Below are positions 34,635 to 47,300 of a DNA stretch of 64,000 nucleotides, piece after piece. Made by a program: the position numbers and the translations under genes. Origin of the DNA: Microcebus murinus (Eukaryota > Chordata > Mammalia > Primates > Cheirogaleidae); the NCBI RefSeq assembly GCF_040939455.1, contig NC_134106.1, positions 78,747,001 to 78,811,000 on the forward strand. The letters run 5' to 3'. The notes below the pieces were generated by a model, which ran no database searches, was not told where the DNA came from, and was given only the letters and a program-made list of their open reading frames with translations. Positions within the stretch are counted from its first letter, which is position 1. Every line of letters begins with the position of its first letter.

Positions 34635-34860
34635 TGTTCAACACAGATTTATTGTGTGCTTACTATGTGTCTAGCACGCCCTAGATGCTAGAGATTCAAA
34701 AGTGAGTAAGACAGATTAAAATTCCTGCCCCTGTGGAGTTTAGAATCTAACGAGACCATAAAATAACAAGCAAATCAATTACATAGTATAGTAGAAAATG
34801 AAATTATGGGGAAATACTAGAGCAGGGTAAGGGTCTGGGAGTGTGAGATGGGTCATTATG
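34635..34860 (-). mobile_element. L2 3' end, antisense
   Basis: 'tttattgtgtgcttactatg', 'tgtctagcacgccctagatg' and 'cctgcccctgtggagtttag' are the complement of the L2 3' end. Confidence 0.75.
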
Positions 34861-35066
34861 TTTATCATCTGTTTGATGAAGGTTAACATGGTTACAGGTT
34901 ACAACAAACAAAGGGTTAAGTTCATTATTCAGGAAAACTCTATGCTTAGGCAGTATTATATACTTAACCCTATCAGGCAAAGCCTTGCCTTAGAAAATAT
35001 ATCATATTTAATGCTTCATACAAGACAGGCAAGATTTTCTAAAGCGAGTTAGCAAGTACTGGGAAT

Positions 35067-35211
35067 CCAACACATTCTGCAATTTTTCTGGACTTGACCA
35101 ATCTGTGTTGGTAATAATTGAACTCCAGCTGCTGACGTTTACGCTCTTTTCTCTAGCCCTACCTGCATAAATGTTTTACCAAAAATATGTTGTGTACTGT
35201 GAAGGCCAGTG
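35067..35211 (-). repeat. Right arm of the unexplained inverted repeat
   Basis: Reverse-complement partner of 33828-33976. The intervening 1.09 kb holds a MIR and an antisense L2 end, so the two arms are either copies of an unrecognised interspersed repeat or a local inverted duplication. Confidence 0.8.
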
Positions 35212-36350
35212 GGGGAAAAAATATGTTTTTTAATATTTCATTTCTACCTCTCGGCTAGAGTTGCCTTCTGTAGCACTTTATCCTGCACTCTGAGAACCGT
35301 TTGAGGCTTCTCGTGGGCTTGCCATTGGCAAAAATCGAGGCTCAGAGGTGGGAAACATAACCTCACAGTACAAACGCCTGCACTTTTTAGATCCTTTTGT
35401 AATTCTGGCTTTAGAAAAAAAATCAAAGGTTTCATTTTACAGTGAAGACGCTTTTTCCACTTTTCACAGAAACTCTAATATCTATAAAGGCCTACTCAGT
35501 GAAGCCTAAAATGCTTTCTAGACACATGGTTATAGCAATAAAAGGGTGTCTTCACCTCCCACTGTACCTCTGAGCCCACAGAATTTGTTACTCTATTGAC
35601 AAATAACCCACCAACACTTTGCCATAATTAGAGCCAATGATCCTTTCCTAGATATGGCGTAGTGTAACCTACAATATTAATTTTTCCCCCCATTTTTGCA
35701 GGCCTAAGCTGAATGACTCTTATACTAGTCCTAGCCTGGAGTCAGGGAGATATTTAATGCAGGTCACAGGCTGGGAACAGCAGTAATCGGGGGCAAACCC
35801 AGATAAATATGAACCAGTAGCCCAGCAGTCAGACATGGCATGGCCTGCTACATTAGCCACCCTTTGAGCCAAGCAGGCACCCTAGTGGTCCTCATTTAAA
35901 AAGGAAAAAAATCAAAGAATCTTAATAGAGTTATTGGTGGGCTTATTTTTCATCATCACGCAGCTTTAAAAGAAAAGTCCTGGAGTCAGCTCTGATCAAT
36001 ACGGCCTCTCCTGCATCCTGCTTTCAATCTGTTAAGCAAGAAAATGCCTTTATGTTGGCACTAATCCCATTGCGCCCCAAACGAAGAAGAAGAAAAACAC
36101 CTCCCGAGAGGCTGTCTATTTAATATCCACACAGTTAGTTTTTAGAAAAACAAAACACAACAACCAAAAAAAAAAAAAAAAACAAAAACGAGGAAATGAA
36201 GACTATCAGAAGGACACTCTTGGAAAACCCCTCTTGACAATGCACCTGAATAAAAGAAAAGTCAAAAGACGAGAGAATGCAATTTTGTCCAGGGAACTCA
36301 TAATCTGCTTTGAAAGATTCTGGTTTCTAGAAAGTTACTTACTAATTAAT
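35212..36350. promoter_or_regulatory. Unique DNA with putative conserved noncoding blocks
   Basis: Two blocks look constrained: 35590-35720 (CCATAATTAGAGCCAATGATC, a homeodomain core next to a CCAAT-like word) and 35930-36110 (retained CpGs in tcacgcag, atacggcc, ttgcgcc, aacgaag). No repeat was recognised here. An A-run follows at about 36166-36182. Confidence 0.3.
35876..35888 (-). promoter_or_regulatory. CTCF-like motif
   Basis: On the minus strand CCACTAGGGTGCC fits the CTCF core. Its orientation faces the plus-strand motif at 3948, the convergent arrangement used at chromatin loop anchors. Sequence match only. Confidence 0.3.
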
Positions 36351-36364
36351 TCACATGCTTATTC

Positions 36365-36560
36365 ACGCATTCATGGATGACCATTGGGCACAAATGCGGT
36401 GGCAGTATTGCGGACAGGATGATGAGCAAAATACACAAGCCTGCTCCTCACACACCTTACATTGCATGGAGAGAGCCTGGCAATGCATAAACAGACAGGG
36501 AAACTGAGACAGGGACAAGTGCTTACAAGAATAGTAAACAGGGTGATGTGAGAGGCTGGT
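36365..36560 (-). mobile_element. Probable L2 3' end, antisense
   Basis: 'cttattcacgcattcatgg', 'ggcagtattgcggacaggat', 'cctcacacaccttacattgc' and 'aaacagacagggaaactg' resemble a decayed antisense L2 3' end. Confidence 0.5.
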
Positions 36561-37370
36561 GTGAGCACTGCAGCTCCTTTCAGCACTAACATTACCTCAT
36601 ATCACAAAGGTATAATGAGGACTTTCAGTCCTTTGCATGTGAGTCCTAAGACGAGAGAGTACACGAATAGTAATAGGTGTAAAATCCAAAAATATAACAA
36701 CATAAATTTGAAAAGCAGTAGCAATATGCGGTCCCAATTTCTACCTCATCCCCAAGACCCTCAGAAGAACCTATTTATAGTTTCTTCGCAGCCATTCTGA
36801 AAAGGTAGAGAAAAAAAAAAAATCACAGGTTTTTGAAAAGAAATTTTGCAAATAACATGGCAGTATTGCAAAATGCAAATGTAAATGCTGCTGAGCCATC
36901 TGTTCAATATTACAGCAACATTGGGGAAAGGCTCTGAAAGAAATGATGTTTGAAATCATTAAAAAAATAACATGTCAAGTTTAAAATACTCAAGAATATA
37001 AAAACCAGCATCAACACATTCAGCAACCATATGGCCCTACAGCAGGTTAAAAAAAAAAAAAAAATCGCCCTGCTTGCAATTTCTACTTCAACCCAATGGT
37101 TTCTAAAACATGTTTCTTTTTCTCATTTGAGTACCTTTTCTTTCTGTTGGATTCCCTGGAGTTTACAGTTACCTAGGTCATGATATTCATTTCACCCTTT
37201 CCAAAGTACAAGACAGTGTAGTGAGGAAGATGAGGTCAAGTGTTCCAGTAAAAGGGACATGCAGGTGACTATATATAAATTGTTGAACACATCTTGTTTT
37301 CGGTTTATTGATTTTTCCATACTGATCTCATAGTCTCAGCAATAACTGCTAATCTCACCGAGGATCACAA
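36561..37370. other. Unique AT-rich DNA
   Basis: Nothing recognisable except A-runs (about 36811-36824 and 37049-37064). Confidence 0.35.
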
Positions 37371-37374
37371 TTTT

Positions 37375-37565
37375 CCAGGCACTCTGCTAAGTGCTTTACA
37401 TTCATTATGCCATTCAATCACCACAATTTTATACAACAGATTCCATTATTATCTACATTTTACAGATGACGGACTTTCTCAGAGTCATACAGGTAGCATG
37501 TGGCAAGCCACAGTCCCTTAATGCAACATGTGAGCCACATCTGTGTTCTTAATTGCTATTATATG
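37375..37565 (+). mobile_element. MIR-family SINE
   Basis: 'ctaagtgctttacattcatt', 'attattatctacattttaca', 'gatgacggactttctcagag' and 'tcatacaggtagcatgtggc' follow the MIR/MIRb 3' layout. Confidence 0.7.
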
Positions 37566-37918
37566 CAGTATATCAGTGCTCAGATGTTTGTGTGGACAAA
37601 CCTGCATTGACTTTTCAGGGCTAAAAAATGAGCAATATATGTTTGATGGTAGAGTTCGTTCCCTTGTCTTATCAAGGAGAGAATCTTGGAGAAGTGTCTC
37701 AAACTAAACTCTAAAGAACAGGGTTATAGGTGTAAAGGAAAATTACTCCAGAGGCAGAAGACAGAATGAGAATAACAGAGGTGGGAAAACCAGGAGCAAA
37801 TGTAAGAAATTTAGTGAATTAACACTGCCTGGGGGTGGTTTTAGAAGATTAACATCAGAAAAACTTACCCTGCCCCCTCCACAATAGGTGGGAGACCTAA
37901 AATTTCAACCAAACTTTT

Positions 37919-38223
<305 letters not shown>

Positions 38224-38224
38224 T

Positions 38225-39685
38225 AAAATGACATTTACAAAGCCACCAGTTACACTGTCATCAACAGTTGATATGCCCTCCCGTATAACCCAAAGCATCT
38301 ACTACCAGGGACATAACTTTATCTCAGTCATAGAAGCAGAGTTCCTGTTACAGTAAACTTTCTAGCATCTATCTGAGGATAGGCCAACTCCACCTAACAC
38401 AGTGTCTAACCAGAATCGCAGAGATGTATATCTGGAAAATCAAGCCAAGAGTTTGTGATAAATATTTCAACCTGTAAGGTAGAAAAGCAATCTGAAGCCC
38501 ATTGGTTGTATTATTGTTTAAAACCCATGTCATAAGCCAATTCCTATATTTGATAAAAATTACAAAATTTATAAAGGCTCAGGGAATTACAAATTTATAA
38601 TGGAAATCCTTGGGGTTTCAAATGAATTAAGAAACAAGTTTCATTCAACGTAATAACTTCACATAGTGTCTTGTGGATACAGTGGGAATCCAATGCATGA
38701 CTACTAGATAACAGTATTAATTCAAATATAAAAATCAGTATTACATCAAATGGTCAGTGTCTGGTGCATGCATTTTAAATGCTAACGTTTGTTTTTATAA
38801 CTGGATCATAGGAAGACTTTTTAAAATTATGAAGCATGTTTAAACAACTGGATGACTAGTTTAGGATGAACCTGAAGGAAGTCAGATAGTAGGAACATCT
38901 CCCTAACACCTGAGTTCTCTAAATGTAGAGATATAAATGAAATTATAAATGTAACTATCAAAAGCAAAAAACATAGAAAGGAATAGCTGTGTGTGTAGCC
39001 AGTAATTTCCAAAAATCTGCAAATCTACACTGTTCTTCAGTTGTGTCTATAAACCAGCCAGGAAAGGAGTTACTGATGCATAAGGCCCTGAGCATTGGTC
39101 TCAGTGCAGAAAGTTACTTGATCCTAATAAAACACTTTCCAAGGACTTTCCCTTGGCATTCATCTGTCTATTGCTTTTGACTAATGATTTTATCTCTCGA
39201 TTAGCAATCTTGTCTGTCTTTAGCAACCCTTTAAATCCCATATAGCCAAAGAGTAATAAATAAAAGGAACAGAATAAACAATAACTTGGGTAAAACAAGT
39301 CAGCATGATAAGCAATTGTGGAGTTACAAACTTATTACAGAAAAATCCATCTAAACAAATCCACATAAACACATAACATTAATTACATCTCCCGACCTCT
39401 TATCACATTTGCTTCTGTTCTCTAATTCAGGACGCTTGGTAAACCTCTGGTCTAGAGTGGCATTTTTTTTTTTGCAAATAGTTGTCTGTACACAGAGCTT
39501 AGCCCCTTTCTTCTCCGTTCACCAGGGAGTGCTGACGATAAGGATGCTAACATTTAGAGTGCCACAGCAGGAAATGTAATTAGTGTCTGTCTTGTGGATA
39601 CAGTATTATACAGAAATATAATATTTATAAAATTACCAAAAATTCTAAATGAAGATTAAGAAGTAAGACCTGCATATAACGCTCA
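38225..39685. other. Unique AT-rich DNA
   Basis: No gene or named repeat. The 16-mer 'gtcttgtggatacagt' occurs twice, at about 38668 and 39590, in the same orientation. Confidence 0.35.
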
Positions 39686-39689
39686 ATTT

Positions 39690-40345
39690 ATTCTTGATGA
39701 AGGCAATTTGTCAAAAGGTAATCCAATGAGGAGAAGATAATCTTTTCACGAATGGTGCTATCAATAGAACAAATGGATATCCATATGTAAACAGATGAAC
39801 CTCGAACCCTCCCTCATACCACAAGGGCCTCAAAATTTTGAAGGGTGTACTGCAAATGTCTGACCAATATTCCTCAAAACTGTTAAGGTCCTCAAAATAA
39901 GAAAAGTCTGGAAAACTGTCACAGTCTACAGGAGTCCAAGGAGACACAACAACTATACATGTGGTATCCTAGATGGAATTCTGGAAGAAAAAGGACATTA
40001 GGTAAAAATTAAGTAAATCTGAATAAAGTACTGAGTTTAGTTAATAATAATGTATCAATATTGGTTCATTAGTTGTGACAAATCCACCATTCTAATACAA
40101 GATGCTAACAAAACAATTTAAACAAGAACCAGAGTTTCTTTACACAATATTCAAAATGTCCAAGATACAATCCAAAATTCCTGAGCATATGAAGACCCAG
40201 GAAAGTTTCAGCTCACATGGAAAGAGAAAACAGATGTTAACGGTGAGATGACATAGATATTGAAATGATCAAATTCATTGAACTGTCCATATAAAACTGA
40301 ATTTTATTATACATAAATTATGCCTCCAAAAAAGAACAAAACAAG
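39690..40345 (+). mobile_element. L1M ORF2 end and 3' UTR, sense
   Basis: 'gaaggcaatttgtcaaaagg', 'agaagataatcttttcacga', 'atggtgctatcaatagaaca', 'aatggatatccatatgtaaa' are the ORF2 C-terminal region. 'tcctcaaaactgttaagg', 'gaaaactgtcacagtctaca' and 'gaagaaaaaggacattaggt' are the L1M 3' UTR. At 40285-40345 an L1-type terminus is seen (gaattttattatacataaatt). Fragments may belong to more than one L1. Confidence 0.75.
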
Positions 40346-41770
40346 GGTAAAAGTTTTAAAAGGAGGGCAGATGTAGTTGAAATAGTACATTAGTATTATT
40401 TTAGCTATAGGGTGAGATAAAATGATTCTTATGGACTATTCTGGAACTAAGCCCTTATTCAGCTATTACTTCTTTGAGGAATTATGTTTTAAGTTTCAAA
40501 CAATCAACTTACAAAAAAATATTCGGGCATCTGATCCTTTCTTAAATTGATGATCAAGCATTTTGGAAAATGTGGAACTCTACAGATCCCATCTTAAGCC
40601 CAGGAGCATGAAATTTCTGATTACTTGGGTATACATAAGCATGTCTTAATACTCTTAACACCTCTCAAAGGATTTTGGAGATAGTACATTTGGAGGAAAG
40701 GTAGGATTAAAAAAAAAAAAAAAAAGAAACAACTCTCCCAACAATGACTCAGCAATTATGCTGACATAGGGTATGCAGGAGAGAACTATTAAACTCCCTC
40801 CCTTCCTCAGCATTGAAATTACCGTTAGAATTAATGAGTTCTGCTTGGATAGAGTACCTGTCAGTAAATTCTTCAGTCTTTTCCTAGAAAGACCATGGAG
40901 ACAAATAGTGTTCCAATTATCTTAACTTTTTACTAAACTATCTGCATAGGTACATAGGATTCAAGAAGATTGTCCAAATGAATATTTTCTCACAGAGAAA
41001 AAAAATCTGTGAAACTGATCATCTTTCACTCTAAATAAATGAATAATTATAATTGGTATCTATGTTTGGGAGCTCATTTGCAAATCTCTTCCTGTAATTG
41101 TGCAGCACATTTACACGTACAATTGAAAAGAATCAGAACATAATCCCGCATCCTACTTATTTGCATTAATTGTGATCAGTTGTCACAGTTTGTTTATAAG
41201 ACTGAATAATTTTTAATCCTAAAATAATTATGCTGATTATCAAATGATTCTGTATTATTTAGTTTTTAGAAAATGTTTAATACAATCATTGCATTCTCAG
41301 ATGTTGAACTACAGGGTTTTTTTCTTCCACTGTGTTTGCTTTATGTCCAAGAATTTAAAAGTTTTTCCAAGTTGTTCTGTCAAAAGCTCATTAGAAAAAT
41401 AAAGTGAATATATGTTGTGGTTTTCAGGTGTAATAAACATTAAAATACAGGAATGTAACATTAGAATGAACACATACGCTCACACACACCCATCCCAGCT
41501 TGGTTCAAATCAACTTTCTGCTTCTGATGGTGAATTATCCCACCCATCCTACAAACTCTAGTCAATTCAGCTTTCCTGGGTGGTCCTAAAAATAAGTAAT
41601 CATTCTCTTTTATGTTCTTCTAAACTACTTTGTGCCTCCATTGCCACATTTTTCCCAGCCTACTTTTAACTTGGGTAAGTTTTCTCTCTAAATTGACCTT
41701 AACCCTTTGGAATTCAAGATCTCATGCATAGCTTTTATTCCTGACATAAACTGAAGAAAAATATCTCTAG
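40346..41770. other. Unique AT-rich DNA
   Basis: No named repeat or gene. There is an A-run at about 40708-40725. At 41672 a donor-like GTAAGT follows an acceptor-like 'tttttcccag' by only 16 bases, too short for me to call an exon. Confidence 0.35.
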
Positions 41771-41774
41771 TTTA

Positions 41775-42180
41775 CTATGTTATATTGCATTACTGCTCAG
41801 AAAAACATCCACTCCCTTCCCACTTGGGGCTGGATATCCTTCCCTGACCCTTGGCTTTGGTTGGCCAATTGACTTGCTTTGGCCAGTGGGATGTAGTGGA
41901 CGTGATGGAAGCTGAGGGTTAACGTGTGCGTGCCCAGCAGGCTGGCCCTCCTGAACTCCTGCCATCACCATGGAAGGGACATGCCCAGGTGGTACGTGGT
42001 TGGAGGAGGATTAACCTGTAGAACAGATCCAAATCCAACCTTCAACTTGGAGCTGGGCCCAGCCAGTTCCAGCCTGGACTGGCAGGCCCAGATATGGAAG
42101 CAAGAGCAAATAAATGTTTTTTGTCTTAAGCTACTGAATTTGGGAGTGGTTTGTTCCTCAGTATTAGCTGACTAATACAC
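41775..42180 (+). mobile_element. Ancient LTR-like remnant (class uncertain)
   Basis: Sense landmarks 'ttggccaattgacttgcttt', 'tggccagtgggatgtagtgg', 'ctgccatcaccatggaaggg', 'agcaaataaatgttttttgt', 'cttaagctactgaatttggg' and the ending 'gctgactaatacac' match a widespread mammalian repeat type, with an AATAAA signal then a TTAAGCYACTGA-like tail near the 3' end. I believe it is an old LTR of the MaLR/ERVL kind but cannot name it. It is solitary and has no internal retroviral region. Confidence 0.5.
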
Positions 42181-42512
42181 TGACCTTATTACTCTGGGGC
42201 TTTATTCTCTGTGACCATGTCTGAGTTAAATCACATTTTGGAAGAACAGCCAAAATAGAACAGCTCTGCTTTTCCTATGTCCTAAATACAGAGCTAAATC
42301 GAGCTTGGATTACTTTCCTCTAATAGCATTATTTTACACTTGCCCATATTAACGCTAATGTTTCTACCCACTCAGACTTCCAAGATTTTCCTGTGATTTA
42401 TCCTTACCACTCTGGGTACCCTACTCTTCAGAGGAGATGGAGTTATCTGCAAGCATGCCACTCTGCACTGTCTTCTAGAACCACATCATTTTTAGAATAA
42501 TTTTTTTTTTTC
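42181..42512. other. Unique DNA
   Basis: No repeat or gene was recognised. Confidence 0.3.
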
Positions 42513-42514
42513 TT

Positions 42515-42700
42515 TTGAGAGTGGACTGGGAACTACCCAAGGCACAATCATTTAGAACTGTTGTTAAAATTGCCAATTGCTGGGCCCACTCCAGACCTAC
42601 TGAGTCAGAATCTCTGGGGTAAGATCCAAGAATTTTCATTTTTAACAAGCTCCCTAGGAAATTCTTATATTACAACAAAGTTTGCAAAACAATGATTTAT
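42515..42700. mobile_element. MER5A-type hAT-Charlie MITE
   Basis: 'gttgttaaaattgccaattg', 'ctgggcccactccagaccta', 'ctgagtcagaatctctgggg', 'tttttaacaagctccctagg' follow the palindromic MER5A core (GATTCTGATTCAGTAGGTC and its mirror). The terminal repeats are decayed. Confidence 0.8.
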
Positions 42701-43084
42701 TTAACTAACCAGATCCCAAGCCAATACCTAATCCTAGAAGATTTAAATGATTATCTATCATCATCTAAAAAGGTATCTGTTTATCTCTCACTTTTGCTTT
42801 CTGTATATTCACTTTCCATCTACTTCCAACACATTACTTTTTCTTCTCTTCACTTTTAATCACATGAGAGCTCAATTTTTTAAAAGTAATCTTTACAGGA
42901 TATTTTCAAAGGGCTTTGAATAATCTAAATAAGTTAATTCAATGGCTTCTCTTTATTAAGAAATGTATATATTTTCTCAAAAATGTGGTAGTTGGGTTAG
43001 TCAGGTATTTTCCACATAGAAACCATACTCCACTCCCCACTCCTCAAAGTGTTGCCCATGCATATTATTTTTACTTCTTAATTT

Positions 43085-43430
43085 CTTCTATTAATATTTT
43101 TTATTTTAAAATATTTAATTGACAAATAAAATTGTATATATAATTCAAGGCATACAATGTGATGATCTGACATATGTATGTATTTTGTAAGGATTATCAC
43201 AATCTAATTAATTAACACATCCATCCCCACCCATAATTATTTTTTGTGTGTGGGGTGGGTGGGGACACTTAAAATCTGCTCTTATATCCAATTTCAAGTA
43301 AATAACATAGTATTAATACTTAAAGTCATCCTGCTGTACATTAGATCCCCAGAATATATTCAGCCTGTAACTGAAAGTTTATAACTTTGACCAACATCTC
43401 CCCCTTTGCATTCAGTGATTCTCCCCTTTA
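43085..43430 (-). mobile_element. L1 3' UTR fragment, antisense
   Basis: 'tttaattgacaaataaaatt', 'gtatatataattcaaggcat', 'taattaattaacacatccat', 'ttgaccaacatctcccc' are the complement of an L1MA/L1MB-type 3' UTR. Confidence 0.75.
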
Positions 43431-43699
43431 ATGGAGTTTACTGGCTGGTCTCAGATGGAAGTGACTCACAAATTCTAATTCTTTGGGTTTCTTCTGGAAA
43501 GAAACCATGTTGATAATAGACCAGATTTGCAGTATTGTTGCCATTAATGATGGGTTTTGGTCAATAGGCCCAAAATTGACGTCACTGATTCTGTTCCATG
43601 CTTGGGTTCCAACGTCTCTGATTCAAAAGACAAGTTGATCCTTTCTATGTATCGATTGATGCAAAATTTTATTTTGTCTCTTTCTATGAGCATTATATG

Positions 43700-43912
43700 G
43701 ATTGCATAGCAAAGTGGCCAAGAACATGGGCTTTGGGGGCAAACTACCTGGATTTGTATCCTGGTCATGCTCTGTCTGTTTCCCCTGCTGCATGAATGGG
43801 GGAATAACCTACTGCACAGATCTTTATATCACACGGGTTATTACATTTGAAAGTGTTTCGATAATGCCTGATTCACCAGACATCAAGATTTGCAAGTTGT
43901 TGTTATTATTTT
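43700..43912 (+). mobile_element. MIR
   Basis: 'gccaagaacatgggctttgg', 'gggcaaactacctggatttg' and 'tgaatgggggaataacctac' follow MIR order (aagagcatgggctttggagtc... acctgggtt...). Confidence 0.65.
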
Positions 43913-43987
43913 GAAATCCTTGAGTAGATTCTTGGCATGGTTATAAAGCTTTGGTTGTATTTTGTATTTAACCATTTCCTCTTTCTT

Positions 43988-44300
43988 TTCTTAAATGTTT
44001 TATTTTGAAATATATCATACATACAGAAGTGTCCCAAATGCATATGTATATTTTAAAGAATAACAGTAAAATAATATTTGTGGACCCAAACAGCTTCAAG
44101 ATCCACACTTACAACAAAAAACATTCAGACTCACTATGTTCCTCATTTATCTCATCGCCCTTTCTTCACTATCCTAAATGCTATTTGTCATTTGCTTTGC
44201 ATTTCTTTATGGGTTCACTACATATTTATTACTATTACTAAAGAAACTTTACACATTGGTCATGAGTTCTTTTATGATCTATTTTCTTGTTAACACTCCC
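43988..44300 (-). mobile_element. Probable L1M 3' region, antisense
   Basis: 'gttttattttgaaatatatc', 'atacatacagaagtgtccca' and 'aataatatttgtggacccaa' resemble the L1M complement 'ttttattgaaatataacatacatacag'. The right boundary is unclear. Confidence 0.5.
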
Positions 44301-47300
44301 CATCTGCCACCTTTTTTAGGCTTCTCCGCTCTCCTCAATCAGGGGACTGTTGCAGAATTTGAAAGATGTTTTGTTCTCTGCGTTGGTCCAATTGCTTTTC
44401 TTCATTGCTTAGCTTTTAAGGCTTCCTCCAGCCTTACCCATGGCTCCATCATTGTGATGCTGGGTAGTTAATGATGAATGATTTTAGAATCTCCAGGCTT
44501 TCTTTTTAATTTCTACACTTTCTATTTCCTTCCTAAAATCTGAATTTTATATTGCATTTGCTCTTTAAACTTCAAAACCAGGGGTAGACTTCTCTGGTCC
44601 CACTGAACCCACTGGCATGCACCTGCTGGTTCTCAGCAGCACACTATTTCACCCACAGAAACTTCCAGGGGTATTTTCTACTGACGGGGGCCAAAGTGTG
44701 CCACTCTCTATGGGTTGTAAGTTTCATGTTTTAGAAAACAATCATAGGACCCACCTAAATACCTTACACCAGGTATCAAACCCCGGATAACTTACAGCCT
44801 TACCTAATTTTTCAGTTTCTTAGGCATGTTTACAGATAACGTCCAATTTCGTTAGTCTGGCCTGGTACTCCGTGGTATGGTCCTGATACTGGCATAAATT
44901 ACTTAGGAGAGGAATTTCCATAGTCCTATCTTGTTCCTGTATGCTCACCACCCTGTATAAGAGCTGAGTGTAAAACAATATTTTACAAACATAAAAGGGA
45001 TCTTTGAAACCTATTTGATGTGTCAGTCTGCCGAAGGCAAAGGCATCACAAAAGGGACCAAATGAGGTTGTGATTAAACTTACCCAATTTTCTCTTCTAA
45101 ATTAAAATCTAGTGCCAGACACCAAAAGCTTTCCTCTTCCTGCACTTCTTTTTTTAAATAGTTATAATGGCAATTAAAAAGACCCCTTTGGTTATTCCAC
45201 ACTAATCTCTACTCCAACCACTTCCTACCATCTAACAATGCTATTTTGGCAAACTAATATTACAAAAATTTTTAATTAAAATAAATACAGGTTTTAAATG
45301 GAACACTCAATAAATTATCTCAACTGATGTTTTTCCTGCAAAGGCAATGGCACCACAGAAATTCAAAACTAATTCATCCTTCTAGACAGCTGCCCACCTT
45401 GCTCAATAAAGACTCTACTATTCATTCCTTATGGCCATTGATTTTTGCAAGTAATAACAGAGGTTGAGAAGAAGGAAATGTGCAGGCTTTTTTAAAAGGT
45501 GGGTGTTTCTGTCATTTGCCAAGGGCTTCTGCATGGTCTATTTCGGGGGTGGGGGGAAGAAGTAAAACTTTATCCTGTGCTAAACGGATAACTATTTCAG
45601 GGTAAAAGTAATACTTCTGTGCTATAAAGATAACTATTTCAGTGTAAACACTATATTTTGTTATGGGCTATGAAGTCAGATGATGACTGATTTAAACCAT
45701 ACAAACATTAGGAGTCAGACTATTCTATTTAAGTCTCCTCTTCTGAAAAAAAGTTGCAGAGAAGAGTTCACATAACCTCAATCCTAATTCTACAGCCACT
45801 AAATAAAGTATCTTAAATAAATATGACTTGGAGACACTGAAAATATTTGGATTCCTCTAGTGATTTATGCTTTTTTCACATGCAATGTTAAAGAGAGCAC
45901 TTTAAAAAATCAGCTACTAATGTCTATGTTATGCTTTGATCCCAAGACACAATAAATATTATTTAATGGAAACTAATTTATCCATACAGCAGACATTTTT
46001 TAAGCAGGGTATCCAGAAGTTGTTGGGACTAGTGTGGCAAGAATGTATGAGTCAGCTGACAGTTAGCATTCTAACTGAGTAGCCCTGAGCCAGATTAGGA
46101 TAGACACAACAGATGAAAGAACATGACAGGTTCATGTTCAATTTTCATCTGAAATCCATATGCCACAAAGATGCTGCTTCTTTCACAATCTTGGAGCAAA
46201 CTCTCCACGTTGGAAAAGACAAAGAAGGGACAAAAGACAGATAATATGAGGACCCCCATCTAAGCCGCCAGAGTTTTCAGGAAAGAGAGGTAGGCATCAA
46301 CCTATTGGTGCCTCAATTCCACAGAATCACCTCCCAAAAGGTAGCCAGGAAGGTCAGTTGTTGCCCTGGTCCTGACTAGTTCACTTCTACTGGCGACATC
46401 TGACTGAGATTAGCTACCTCCTCAATCCCACCCACTGTGGTCTTGCAGAATGACAGCTTATCTAGTTTCCTCTTGCTTTACGATACAAGGAAGCTTGTGA
46501 TGGTTGTGTAACACAGAGAGAAAACAGGGAATCAGAGCGAGGTCTATTCTCTGGGCCTTTCACTTTACCAAAGGTGTCTGACACCACTGGTGGACTCCGA
46601 GAAGCTTGTCTGATAATAAAAGTCCATACACGTATCACCTAGTCTTTTCCTTGACAATGAAACTAAGAGTGGCAAAAATCGCTGGACAATTATTGTCTCC
46701 ATTGTGCTTACGGTAGAGTTCCGTGATGGCTTTCTTTTTTGTCCAATCTATTTTATACAACTATTTTTAAAAACCTAAAAATAGATTTGTAGACTGGTGT
46801 AACTATGCATCATAATGGGAGAGTCTCAAGTTAATAGGCTGCACGCATCATGAAGAGGCCCGTGACCAGCCATTCAAGCGCTGTCTGCTCACAACCGCTC
46901 TGAATGAAGCCCACATTCCAGACACTACAACACTCTGCTGCAAAGGGTACCTGAGGCACAACAACGAGCAATGAGAAGTCTGAGGTTAGCATGTTAGCTG
47001 ATGCCAGGGAATACTGCAAGCAATCAAAGAGCTTCATCAAGGAAGAGATCCGAAAACTTCACCTGAATTCTGCTTCACAGTCTGATGCCCTCACTGGACA
47101 TGAAATATAAAGTAAGGACTAATATGTTTGGGAGTGTGATAGAGTTCAGCAGCATCCGGGCCTCACAAAACTGCAAATCAAGCAAAAGAGCAAAGAGTCA
47201 TAGTTTCTTTGCAGCTGGCGACTTAGAAGGATGTCACATGTTACTTCTTAGGTGTTTTAATTATTAATAGTGTCCCCTATAAACTTTCTGTAGCATTAAA

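Noticed and set aside
41640..41680. 16-base segment between a good acceptor and GTAAGT
   Set aside because: Too short for a normal exon, and there is no reading-frame or conservation evidence.
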